Below, one piece after another: positions 7,100 to 15,072 of a stretch of DNA of 15,239 bases; position 1 is the stretch's first letter; the number at the start of each line of letters is the position of its first letter. The notes beneath the pieces were generated by a model, which did no database searches, had not been told where the DNA came from, and saw only the letters and a list, made by a program, of their open reading frames with translations. This DNA is from DASSBQ01 sp035250505 (GTDB taxonomy: Bacteria > Nitrospirota > Nitrospiria > Nitrospirales > Nitrospiraceae). The position numbers and the translations under genes are program-made. The stretch lies in contig DATFFC010000161.1 of the NCBI GenBank assembly GCA_035250505.1, positions 1 to 15,239 of the forward strand, given 5' to 3'.

Positions 7100-7537
7100 A
7101 TGGATCCCCTTACGAACCTCCATCGGCCCAGCGTGCAAGCCTTTCTGGTCTGCGACTGCGTCATTGAAGACAGCGCCACCAGAAAGAAAAGCCTGATCGG
7201 CATCTTTACGCATCTCCGAGCGGCGATCTTCCCGTTCCAGCACCAGCAATTGGGCGTCTACTTCTGCCTGACGGACGCGGAAGGCACGTACCAGTTCGAT
7301 ATCGATCTCTTCTTCCTCAATACCAATGAACTGGTGTGCCGGGCGACGCTGCCGCCGATCGACATCACCGATCGTCTACAAATTTCGGATTTCGCCATCA
7401 ATATCCCGACTCTTATTTTTCCGGCGCCCGGCCGTTATGAATTCCGGCTTCGCATCGGCCATGCGATCATCGCGCAGAAGGACTTCAATGTCATCGAGAT
7501 GCCGCCGCCACCGACTCCGGAAGCCCCGGACGGATGA
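7100..7537 (+). CDS. DUF6941-like hypothetical protein
   Basis: A 145-residue protein starting MDPLTNLHRPSVQAFLVCD; GTG 7094 is an alternative start two codons upstream. The body reads like the DUF6941 family as I recall it: AFLVCDCVIEDSATRKKSLI, GIFTHLRAAIFPFQHQQLGV, YFCLTDAEGTYQFDIDLFFL, and a final FPAPGRYEFRLRIGHAIIAQ followed by a Pro-rich tail (MPPPPTPEAPDG). Such proteins are predicted all-beta and have no assigned function. It is the third gene of the cassette beginning with the lipoprotein, and it is convergent with the next gene. The family name is a recollection, not a search result. Confidence 0.72.
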   Translation: MDPLTNLHRPSVQAFLVCDCVIEDSATRKKSLIGIFTHLRAAIFPFQHQQLGVYFCLTDAEGTYQFDIDLFFLNTNELVCRATLPPIDITDRLQISDFAINIPTLIFPAPGRYEFRLRIGHAIIAQKDFNVIEMPPPPTPEAPDG

Positions 7538-7636
7538 ACGTCTAGATCCCGATGAAAGACTGATCGGGTTCGGTGCGTATGGGGGCGAGAGAATCCGGAA
7601 GGCGATGCAACGATGGAAGGGGGAGCGATGCCGCGT

Positions 7637-8782
7637 TTAGTATGCTGCGACCAGCCCGAGACAAGTTTCAATATACTCTGCCTCGCCTTTCCGGCACGCC
7701 TCGTCGCGCTGCGCCCGATCGCTGTAAAGCGTCACAACCATCTCTCCCACCGTACCGTAGCAATCCTGTTTAAACACGCCGTCCAACTTTCGGCAGAGCG
7801 CGAGGCCGGGATCAGGGCTCGCATCGGTGAGAATGAAGTCCTTTACCGCACCGATGAAACATTGACGCACTTGATCGCCTCGCCCCAGCCCGCATAATTG
7901 CGTCACCCGTTCGGAATCCCGCAGGGTATACCCGCTGATATCGCGTCCGAGACTCCGATAGCATGTCGTTTGGTGCTCGGCGACCACACGCTCACACTGC
8001 AGGAAAGCTTGGGCAAAATCGTAATTCAGAAACGTGAGGATCGCGGACGTCTGCATGAGATAACAGGAGCGGAGATATTTGCCGTCGAGCGCCGAGCATG
8101 GATAGAGTAGATCCTCGGCATTCATGAAACTGGTGGCCTGCTGATGGGTATGATGCGCATGGGCCGACTGCGATTGGCGGGCGGTCTGAAATGTCACGAT
8201 ATTTTCCATGAACACTCCGCCGTAGCAGGATTCCCGATCCCATTCGCTGGTCAGAAAATCGCAATAGGCCAGGCTCTTCAGGACGTCATAATGGAATTGC
8301 AGCGTGACTCCGTGCCCCAAGCCGTGCAGACAGTTGTATCGCTTGAACGAAAAATCCATCACGCCGGTGACCGGCGGGCAGAGCGACACGATATGATGAG
8401 ATTCGACGACGGGTAAGCTGCCGAGATATGCCTGCAAGACGCCGTGATAACAGCCCGACCAGAACACGTCGCGGCAATGGGACATGGCCTTCGCCGCTTC
8501 TCCATAGTGTGCAAAAGACCGCTGGCCGACATGGTGGACAAGCGGATGCGCTTCGCGTTCCGCATCGGCATCCTGCTTCGTCAGTACCTCGAGCAGCGAT
8601 AAGGCTTGTTCCGTTCCGTCGGTCTTGATCACCGCTTCCAATCGCTCCTGGAAACACCGCATCTTCTCTTCGACCACCGTCTGATCACAGACGGCGGGAC
8701 TTTCGCCGGCGGCGAAGGCCGCACTCCACAGGCCCCCCCATAGACCGATGATCATCAGGACTATGCCGTAACGCTGTTTCAC
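7637..8782 (-). CDS. secreted Cys-rich repeat protein of unknown function
   Basis: A 381-residue protein with a signal peptide (MKQRYGIVLMIIGLW, probable cleavage near AFA at 22-24), hence periplasmic. The GTG start at 8782 has GGGGAGG eight bases upstream. The C-terminal half holds five repeats of 33-34 residues, each with a Cys pair separated by ten residues and usually Tyr/Phe after the second Cys: C229/C240, C263/C274, C297/C308, C330/C341, C363/C374. Similar pairs occur at C32/C43 and C174/C186. The middle is rich in His with HPLVHHVGQ (79-87), SGCYHG (109-114), CLHGLGHG (151-158) and CYGGVFMEN (186-194). The period fits TPR/Sel1-like helical hairpins stapled by disulfides, and the central Cys/His block could bind metal or heme; both are inference. 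No family name is recalled. It diverges from glnS across a 186-base intergenic region. Confidence 0.82.
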   Translation of the reverse strand: MKQRYGIVLMIIGLWGGLWSAAFAAGESPAVCDQTVVEEKMRCFQERLEAVIKTDGTEQALSLLEVLTKQDADAEREAHPLVHHVGQRSFAHYGEAAKAMSHCRDVFWSGCYHGVLQAYLGSLPVVESHHIVSLCPPVTGVMDFSFKRYNCLHGLGHGVTLQFHYDVLKSLAYCDFLTSEWDRESCYGGVFMENIVTFQTARQSQSAHAHHTHQQATSFMNAEDLLYPCSALDGKYLRSCYLMQTSAILTFLNYDFAQAFLQCERVVAEHQTTCYRSLGRDISGYTLRDSERVTQLCGLGRGDQVRQCFIGAVKDFILTDASPDPGLALCRKLDGVFKQDCYGTVGEMVVTLYSDRAQRDEACRKGEAEYIETCLGLVAAY

Positions 8783-8968
8783 TGTTCCGTCCTCCCCATC
8801 CTGCGCGTCGCTTGTGACGATTGGATTCTCAGACCACCGCCCATTCTAAAATACCGATCTAGTTCTGGCCAGGAAAAACCCGCTTGGAGCTGATGCTGAG
8901 CCCTGATGGCGAGGCCGATATGTACTTCTCCCGCCATATCTTTGTGTGATAAAAGACAATCGAACGTT

Positions 8969-10663
8969 ATGGCAGATCAACCGCCGGCATCTGATTTCAT
9001 CCGCGATATCGTCGCCGCTGACCGGGCGGCCGGCAAACACGGCGGCCGCGTGGTCACCCGCTTTCCGCCCGAGCCCAACGGCTACTTGCACATCGGCCAT
9101 GCCAAGTCCATCTGTTTGAATTTCGGCATTGCCGAAGAGAACCCGGACGGCGTCTGCCATCTTCGCATGGACGATACGAACCCGACGACGGAGGATCCCG
9201 AGTATGTCGAGGCCATCAGCGACGATGTCCGTTGGCTCGGATTCGACTGGCAGGAAAAGTTCTTTTACGCGTCCGATTACTTCGACCGACTTTATGACTA
9301 CGCCGTTACCTTAATCCGCAAAGGCTTGGCTTACGTCGACAGCTTGAACGCCGATGAGATACGGCAATATCGCGGCACACTGACGGAACCGGGACGGAAT
9401 AGCCCCTATCGCGACCGGTCGGTAGAGGAAAACCTCGACCTGTTTCAACGGATGCGCGCCGGTGAATTTCCCGACGGCGCCCATGTGCTGCGGGCGAAGA
9501 TCGACATGGCCTCGCCCAATATCAATCTTCGCGACCCTGTACTCTATCGCATCCGCCATGCGGCGCATTATCGTAGCGGCACGGCTTGGCCTATTTATCC
9601 GGCCTACGATTTCGCGCATCCCCTATCGGACGCTATAGAAGGCGTCACCCATTCCATCTGCACGTTGGAATTTGAAGACCACCGGCCGCTGTACGATTGG
9701 GTGGTGCAACAGTGTGAGCCTCCTCATCGTCCGCAGCAGATCGAGTTTGCGCGACTCAATATGACGAACACCGTCATGAGCAAGCGGAAGCTCTTGGACC
9801 TGGTCGAACGCAAATTGGTGCGCGGTTGGGACGACCCCCGGCTTCCGACACTCAAAGGACTCAGACGGCGGGGGTATACGCCGGAAGCAATCCGCGCATT
9901 CTGCGATGCCATCGGCGTGGCCAAACGCGACGCCGTCGTCGACGTACAGCTACTCGAACATTTCGTCCGCGAGGACCTGAACAAGCGTGCCTTGCGCGTC
10001 ATGGCCGTGTTGCGGCCGTTGCGAATCGTCATTGAGAATTATCCGGAACATCAGACCGAAGACCTGGACGCGGTGAACAATCCTGAAGACTCGGCGGCCG
10101 GTAGCCGGAAGGTTCCATTCTCACGCATCCTCTATATCGAGCAGGACGACTTCCGCGAGGATCCGCCGAAACAGTTCTTCCGCCTGGCGCCCGACCGCGA
10201 GGTAAGGCTCCGTTACGCTTACATTATTAAATGCACGGGCGTGGTGAAGGATCCGGCAAGCGGCAAGATCATTGAACTCCGATGCGCGTATGACCCTGAA
10301 ACGAAGAGCGGCGCGTCACAGGCGAATCGGAAAGTGAAAGCGACGATCCATTGGGCTTCCGCACCCCATGCCGTCGACGCCGAAGTGCGCCTGTACGACC
10401 ATCTTTTGACCACTGATCTCACCAAGATTCCACCGGAACAGGATTGGACCACCTATCTCAACTCCTCCTCGCTGGAGGAGTTGAGGGCATGCAAGGTGGA
10501 GCCGAGCTTGCAGGATGCTGCGCCGGGCACGCGGTATCAATTTGAACGGCTGGGATATTTCTGTGTCGACCCCGACACAACCCCGGGACGTCCGGTTTTC
10601 AACCGTACCGTGTCCTTGCGGGATAGCTGGGCAAAGATTGAACGAAGTCAACAGAGCCGCTAG
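8969..10663 (+). CDS. glnS: glutaminyl-tRNA synthetase
   Basis: A 564-residue class I aminoacyl-tRNA synthetase that attaches glutamine to tRNA-Gln. It shows the GlnRS signature PPEPNGYLHIGHAKSICLNFG with HIGH at 41-44, RMDDTNPTTED (66-76), and the KMSKS-loop equivalent VMSKRK (269-274). The C-terminal anticodon-binding beta-barrels end with GYFCVDPDTTPGRPVFNRT, typical of the family. Length is close to the E. coli enzyme (about 554). The frame is open from 8906, but ATG 8969 (MADQPPASDFIRDI) is chosen because it matches the family N-terminus. A tRNA-Gln gene lies 530 bases downstream on the other strand. A perfect 12-bp hairpin sits inside the coding sequence near the 3' end. GlnRS is patchy in bacteria and known to have spread horizontally. 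Confidence 0.97.
   Translation: MADQPPASDFIRDIVAADRAAGKHGGRVVTRFPPEPNGYLHIGHAKSICLNFGIAEENPDGVCHLRMDDTNPTTEDPEYVEAISDDVRWLGFDWQEKFFYASDYFDRLYDYAVTLIRKGLAYVDSLNADEIRQYRGTLTEPGRNSPYRDRSVEENLDLFQRMRAGEFPDGAHVLRAKIDMASPNINLRDPVLYRIRHAAHYRSGTAWPIYPAYDFAHPLSDAIEGVTHSICTLEFEDHRPLYDWVVQQCEPPHRPQQIEFARLNMTNTVMSKRKLLDLVERKLVRGWDDPRLPTLKGLRRRGYTPEAIRAFCDAIGVAKRDAVVDVQLLEHFVREDLNKRALRVMAVLRPLRIVIENYPEHQTEDLDAVNNPEDSAAGSRKVPFSRILYIEQDDFREDPPKQFFRLAPDREVRLRYAYIIKCTGVVKDPASGKIIELRCAYDPETKSGASQANRKVKATIHWASAPHAVDAEVRLYDHLLTTDLTKIPPEQDWTTYLNSSSLEELRACKVEPSLQDAAPGTRYQFERLGYFCVDPDTTPGRPVFNRTVSLRDSWAKIERSQQSR
10457..10485. repeat. perfect 12-bp hairpin inside glnS
   Basis: CTCAACTCCTCC (10457-10468) and GGAGGAGTTGAG (10474-10485) are perfect complements around a five-base loop. 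The second arm contains GGAGGAG, a strong Shine-Dalgarno-like sequence, paired with an anti-SD-like first arm. The segment encodes LNSSSLEEL, a normal-looking part of GlnRS. No T-run follows. Confidence 0.85.
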
Positions 10664-10765
10664 GCTCAAGCTGCCCCGGCGGAAGTGGGATCTCTTCGGA
10701 CTTCTGGTTGGTTGCTTGGTTCGCCGCCGTCCACAGACAATGGCCCTCACCGGATGGGACACGTA

Positions 10766-10784
10766 CCGGATATATCCGGATATA
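10766..10784. promoter_or_regulatory. two overlapping 14-bp palindromes, possible operator
   Basis: CCGGATATATCCGG (10766-10779) and TATATCCGGATATA (10771-10784) are each perfect palindromes and overlap by nine bases, so CCGGATAT is also directly repeated. The second ends against the AAAGGAGG ribosome binding site (10784-10791) of the zinc-ribbon gene. A repressor bound here, or a hairpin formed here, would block translation or transcription of that gene (inference). Confidence 0.6.
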
Positions 10785-10795
10785 AAGGAGGAGCC

Positions 10796-11134
10796 ATGAT
10801 CAACCCCTTCCCCTACCATGAGCGGTTCGAGGCCACGCAACTTCTTTTCCGGCGACAAGTAACGATCCTCGAAGAAGCCATACATGTCGCACCAGAAGCC
10901 ATTCGCCCCACCCTTATGGAAGTTCGTCACTCCGCCATCGCCGTGCACAGTAAACTCGCAGCGGTCGACGTGGCGCCTCCCCTGCCCTCAACCTCTTACG
11001 GCAGCATCTCCTGCTTTGATTGTGGCAGGCGCAATTTAGAAACGTTTCACACTTCCAAGCAGGGCGGCTATCACCTCTGTTCCGGGTGCTTCGATTATCG
11101 TGCTCGAACCGGCCGGGCCCGTTCAGCGCATTGA
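10796..11134 (+). CDS. small zinc-ribbon protein
   Basis: A 112-residue protein starting at ATG 10796 with AAAGGAGG four bases upstream. The N-terminal ~55 residues are predicted helical (HERFEATQLLFRRQVTILEE, then RPTLMEVRHSAIAVHSKLAA). A Pro/Ser linker leads to a four-cysteine zinc ribbon with C73-x2-C76 and C95-x2-C98 (CFDCGRRN and HLCSGCFDY). Such modules bind nucleic acid or proteins; no specific family is recognised. The overlapping palindromes just upstream suggest tight regulation. It lies between glnS and tRNA-Gln. Confidence 0.75.
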   Translation: MINPFPYHERFEATQLLFRRQVTILEEAIHVAPEAIRPTLMEVRHSAIAVHSKLAAVDVAPPLPSTSYGSISCFDCGRRNLETFHTSKQGGYHLCSGCFDYRARTGRARSAH

Positions 11135-11185
11135 AGAGTGAGAGCGGCAACGTACCGGCCTGAAGGAAGTGCGGCTGAAAGGAAT

Positions 11186-11259
11186 TGGCTGGGGGACTAG
11201 GATTCGAACCTAGGTAGCCAGCTCCAAAGGCTGGCGTCCTGCCACTAGACGATCCCCCA
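11186..11259 (-). tRNA. tRNA-Gln (anticodon TTG), CCA encoded
   Basis: On the minus strand the gene starts TGGGGGATCGTCTAGTGGCA and ends TCCCCCA, discriminator G, CCA. The acceptor stem TGGGGGA/TCCCCCA is perfect. The anticodon stem CCAGC/GCTGG encloses the loop CTTTGGA, giving TTG. The T arm is CTAGGTTCGAATCCTAG. It is the cognate substrate of the GlnRS encoded 530 bases away. Confidence 0.96.
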
Positions 11260-11424
11260 GCATCGCTTCAATCCCACCCGTCAGTTTATCTCCGAGCAGA
11301 GACGATTAGGGCGGTGGTGAGAATCGATCCTTTAATCGCGCGGATTGTGAATGATATTGGCCCGACTCGTCAAGGGTTTCGCCGACGCCTTGCGCTGGAC
11401 CGATCACACCGGTGAGCTTGATTT

Positions 11425-11447
11425 AACTCTAGCCGAGGTCTAGAGTT
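11425..11447. promoter_or_regulatory. perfect 8-bp inverted repeat upstream of the CHRD gene
   Basis: AACTCTAG (11425-11432) and CTAGAGTT (11440-11447) flank seven bases, about 90 bases upstream of the CHRD/PEP-CTERM start. The arm-plus-spacer geometry fits a dimeric regulator site. Thirteen bases on, TGGCACG (11460-11466) matches the -24 element of sigma-54 promoters, but the expected -12 position reads TCCTC rather than TTGC, so a sigma-54 promoter is only a weak possibility. Confidence 0.45.
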
Positions 11448-11533
11448 GCTGAGTCATGATGGCACGCTGATCCTCATTCCCGCGGCCTTCTGTTAGACGC
11501 TCCGGCCTCGGGTTAACAAAGGAGACCGACATC

Positions 11534-12199
11534 ATGTTGCGCCGGCCTAGACCTTTGCTTCTCGTCCTCTTCATGGTCCTATTCGCCTTCGTCGCCACTC
11601 CAGCTCAGGCCGTGACCCTGCTATTCGCTGACCTGACCAATGCCCAAGAGAATCCGCCGGCAAATCCCACGACTGCAGCGGGCGGCTTTCGGCCCGCTTC
11701 GTTCGGCACCGCCACGTTTGCGCTGAACGATGCCCGAACTGCCTTGACGTTTTCTTCCACGGTCTTCAATATCGATTTCACCGGCAGCCAGACGCCCGAT
11801 AGAAACGATAATCTCACCGTAGCCCACATTCATGCGAGCCCCAATGTCACACCGAAAACAAACGGCCCCGTGGTCTGGGGATTTATCGGCGCACCGTTTA
11901 ACGACACGAATCCCCGGGATGTCGTCGTGACGCCCTTTTCCACCGGCGTGGGTGGGACCGTCAGCAGCAAATGGGATGCACCGGAGGGCAACAACACTAC
12001 GTTGTCTGCGCAGCTCTCGAATGTTCTCGGGGGCCGCTCGTACATCAATTTCCACACCGTGCAGTTTCCAGGCGGTGAAGTCCGCGGGAACATCAGCGTG
12101 GCGCCCGAACCTTCAACCTGGCTGCTATGGATCAGCGGAGTTGCCGGCCTGTACGGTTTTCGCCGATTGCACACGCGGAGATCGTTCGAGACGAATTGA
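11534..12199 (+). CDS. CHRD-domain protein with PEP-CTERM sorting signal
   Basis: A 221-residue exported protein. It has an N-terminal signal peptide (LLLVLFMVLFAFVATPAQA, ending near residue 26). A CHRD domain follows, recognisable from LTNAQENPPANP (34-45), the central VAHIHASP (96-103), and the closing INFHTVQFPGGEVRGNI (171-187). The C-terminus is a PEP-CTERM anchor: APEPSTW, a hydrophobic stretch LLWISGVAGLYGF, then a basic end RRLHTRR. PEP-CTERM proteins are processed by exosortase and usually associate with the envelope or exopolysaccharide; no exosortase gene is in the window. ATG 11534 has AAGGAG nine bases upstream. CHRD-domain function in bacteria is largely unknown. Confidence 0.92.
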   Translation: MLRRPRPLLLVLFMVLFAFVATPAQAVTLLFADLTNAQENPPANPTTAAGGFRPASFGTATFALNDARTALTFSSTVFNIDFTGSQTPDRNDNLTVAHIHASPNVTPKTNGPVVWGFIGAPFNDTNPRDVVVTPFSTGVGGTVSSKWDAPEGNNTTLSAQLSNVLGGRSYINFHTVQFPGGEVRGNISVAPEPSTWLLWISGVAGLYGFRRLHTRRSFETN

Positions 12200-12448
12200 T
12201 GTGGACTCACCTATGAATCAAGGACCGCGTCGGGACGAGGAGCGGTCGATGGTTCTATCCACTCTCCACATCCGCAAGTCGAGACATTCTGCGGCTGTCA
12301 CTCGGCCATTCTCGCACCCGCCTCTCCGTTGATTTTCAGGAGTTATTCTAGGAGTCACGTCACCCGCCAGGGTCTATCCACATTCTTTGTCCTGGACGCC
12401 TTGCGTGGCTGCCGCGGAATTATCAGAGCCGAAACGCCGGGACTCTTG
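12200..12448. other. intergenic gap, no gene seen
   Basis: About 250 bases after the CHRD stop, extending into the promoter of the next gene (345 bases between the two coding regions). GACCGC and GCGGTC around 12223-12247 could form a weak hairpin, without a T-run. No credible ORF with a ribosome binding site is visible on either strand. Confidence 0.4.
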
Positions 12449-12480
12449 TTGACTTTGCTATTTAACTTACTTTATAAGTT
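12449..12480 (+). promoter_or_regulatory. sigma-70-type promoter with overlapping operator-like repeat
   Basis: TTGACT (12449-12454) and TATAAG (12473-12478) are separated by 18 bases; both match consensus in five of six positions. AACTTA (12464-12469) and TAAGTT (12475-12480) form a perfect 6-bp inverted repeat around five bases and overlap the -10 element, a layout expected for a repressor site. It is a markedly AT-rich island in GC-rich surroundings, 65 bases ahead of the sulfate-binding-like ORF. Confidence 0.65.
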
Positions 12481-12544
12481 GATCTCATCCACGAACTGAC
12501 CGGACCACCGGAAGTTCTCCTCACCACCACGAAGGAGGCTTCCA

Positions 12545-12892
12545 ATGGTCCTGGCGCAGTTGCTGACCTTATTTTTCATCCTGATCGGGGTTCCATTCTT
12601 CCACGCGCCGGTCGAGTCTGCCGACGCCGTCTCGTTGCTCAACGTCTCCTACGATCCCACGCGGGAACTCCACCAGGAATTCGCCGCCTTCGCCAAACAC
12701 TGGCACGCGAAAACCGGACAAACCATCGCTATCAAGCAATCACATGGCGGATCCGGTAAGCAGGCACGGGCCGTCATCGACGGGCTGCAAGCCGACGTCG
12801 TGACCTTGGCATCGGCCTACGATATCGACGCGATTGCCGAGAATGCCTCGCAGACCCTCAGGGTGTTTCCCGAGCTGGGACAGACATCATAG
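12545..12892 (+). CDS. truncated sulfate-binding protein (N-terminal third)
   Basis: A 115-residue protein matching the start of periplasmic sulfate-binding proteins (Sbp/CysP type, usually about 330-350 residues). It has a signal peptide (residues 1-26), then NVSYDPTRELHQEF (33-46), AKHWHAKTGQTIAIKQSHGGSGKQARAV (50-77, a conserved segment associated with sulfate binding) and GLQADVVTLASAYDIDAIAE (80-99). After that the family sequence stops and 16 unrelated residues lead to the stop; I cannot find the missing two-thirds in any frame. Full sulfate binding needs the second lobe, so transport activity is not expected. AAGGAGG lies six bases upstream and a good promoter precedes it, so it is probably expressed. 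It precedes the sigma-54 activator by 50 bases. It is either a decaying relic or a small protein kept for another role. Confidence 0.8.
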   Translation: MVLAQLLTLFFILIGVPFFHAPVESADAVSLLNVSYDPTRELHQEFAAFAKHWHAKTGQTIAIKQSHGGSGKQARAVIDGLQADVVTLASAYDIDAIAENASQTLRVFPELGQTS

Positions 12893-12942
12893 CCGATACC
12901 ATTCATGGTCTAAAGGAACACTCTAGAAAGCAGACGAGTCTC

Positions 12943-14058
<1,116 letters not shown>

Positions 14059-14388
14059 CCTCCACACGTGGCTACCTGGGATAACCGCTTCCGCCATCAC
14101 TTTATTCACATGCGCTCGGGGGAAGTTTTGCCGCTGATCGCCGGAGGGAGCGGGAGACAACTTGCCGTAACCTGCGGCTGTTGCTCTGCCGTGGCAACGG
14201 CGAAGCCTGTACTGTATGAGACCGCCGCGGTCGAGTTTACAGGCTTCGAGCAGACAAGGCCTAGTTGGGTGCTCCCGAAGGTATCATCGCGGCAACAACC
14301 TCCCGCCCGAGAGGCCTACCCATAAAAACTGAGGATGTGCCCCTCCTTTTTGGCAAAAGAGACAAGGTCTGGCTGACCCAAAGTGTCC
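14059..14388. other. gap with no recognisable gene
   Basis: These 330 bases lie between two convergent genes. A plus-strand frame at 14068-14325 (85 codons, GTG start) gives no recognisable protein and no ribosome binding site. The stretch holds a nested inverted repeat (14201-14248, listed separately). On the minus side, a short hairpin GGTC-N5-GACC (14366-14378) followed on that strand by TTGTCTCTTTT may be a weak terminator for the DUF2173 gene. Confidence 0.4.
14201..14248. repeat. nested inverted repeats
   Basis: CGAAGCCTGTA (14201-14211) and TACAGGCTTCG (14238-14248) are perfect 11-bp complements. Inside them, GACCGC and GCGGTC around a single C (14220-14232) form a second near-perfect palindrome with almost the same centre. 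The whole could fold as a long two-tiered hairpin. No T-run follows on either strand, so it is not a simple intrinsic terminator. Confidence 0.75.
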
Positions 14389-14754
14389 CTAGCGCAACGC
14401 CGCGCCCGTCAATTGTCTGGAGCCGATCAACGCGTCAAACAATTGATTGAAATCTGCCTCCGCAGTTTTCACAAAGACGCCGCGATTGCCACCGACGGCG
14501 ATTGTCAGATCGCCGCCTGAGTAAGCCCATCCCTGTTCGGGAATCCAACTGAAGCCGCTGATCTTGGAGTGGGCGACAGCGAGGGTTCCGAGCAGTTGGC
14601 TGACGGCAGCCGCGAATTGCGCCGTCAAGTCCGCCACCTCGGGAGACAATTCATTGTTCTTCGAGCGAAAATCCTTCACCTTGCCGTCCGCGGAAAATTC
14701 ACCGGACGCGACGACACCCTTGAGCCTGAGCAGTTCATCCAATGACTTTGCCAT
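14389..14754 (-). CDS. DUF2173 family protein (roadblock/LC7-like)
   Basis: A 121-residue protein. ATG 14754 is chosen over the frame's upstream limit (14796) because AAGGAG lies seven bases ahead and the product then starts MAKSLDELLRLKGVVASGEF, the typical DUF2173 N-terminus. Other recognisable blocks are FSADGKVKDFRSK (20-32), a helical middle VADLTAQFAAAVSQLLGTLA, SGFSWIPEQGWAYSGGDLTI, and NRGVFVKTAEADFNQLFDAL near the end. The family is small, soluble and roadblock-like, and is often found in sulfur- and iron-oxidising bacteria (from memory); its role is unknown. It follows the frameshifted molbindin gene by 62 bases on the same strand, so the two were probably one operon. Confidence 0.88.
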   Translation of the reverse strand: MAKSLDELLRLKGVVASGEFSADGKVKDFRSKNNELSPEVADLTAQFAAAVSQLLGTLAVAHSKISGFSWIPEQGWAYSGGDLTIAVGGNRGVFVKTAEADFNQLFDALIGSRQLTGAALR

Positions 14755-14816
14755 GTTGAAACTCCTTTCCTCTTCTGATGAGATTAGGACAAGCATTGTC
14801 CGACACGGGCAAACAT

Positions 14817-15031
14817 CTACGGCTTTGCGATCGATACTTCCGTCGATTTAACCAACGCCAGCACATCCGATCCCACTCTCAATCTCAAATCTGCAATGGA
14901 CCGACTTGTAATGACCGACGTGACGATGCCGGCCGGGGTCTCCACATCGACTTCCGATAGAACCGGTCCTGGGACAATCTCCTTGATCTTGCCCTGAACT
15001 GATTACGCGTGTTGATCGCTTCGATTGCCAT
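14817..15031 (-). pseudogene. mop: molbindin (Mop/TOBE) with a one-base frameshift
   Basis: From ATG 15031 the frame reads MAIEAINTRNQF and then loses register. Shifting by one base gives GKIKEIVPGPVLSEVDVETP, AGIVTSVITSRSIADLRLRV and GSDVLALVKSTEVSIAKP to a TAG stop at 14819-14817. Together this is a complete ~71-residue Mop domain, a small TOBE protein that binds molybdate or tungstate oxyanions. The coding length is 215 bases, one short of 216, so a single base appears deleted in or beside the AGGG run around 14993-14997. The ribosome binding site AAGGAGG, six bases upstream of ATG, is intact and the rest shows no decay. A recent mutation or a sequencing error are about equally likely. Confidence 0.9.
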
Positions 15032-15054
15032 GCGGTTCCTCCTTGTAATGGTCA

Positions 15055-15072
15055 TGTCTTTAAGCAAAGACA
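15055..15072. promoter_or_regulatory. 7-bp palindrome upstream of the molbindin gene
   Basis: TGTCTTT (15055-15061) and AAAGACA (15066-15072) are perfect complements around AAGC, 24-41 bases upstream of the molbindin ATG. The position and symmetry suit an operator or leader hairpin controlling the mop-DUF2173 pair. It does not obviously match the ModE site as I recall it. Confidence 0.5.

Noticed and set aside
8906..8968. N-terminal extension of GlnRS
   Set aside because: The 21 extra residues do not resemble any GlnRS N-terminus; the ATG at 8969 gives the expected start.
11460..11475. Sigma-54 promoter for the CHRD gene
   Set aside because: The -24 box is good but the -12 box does not match, so it is not called as a promoter.
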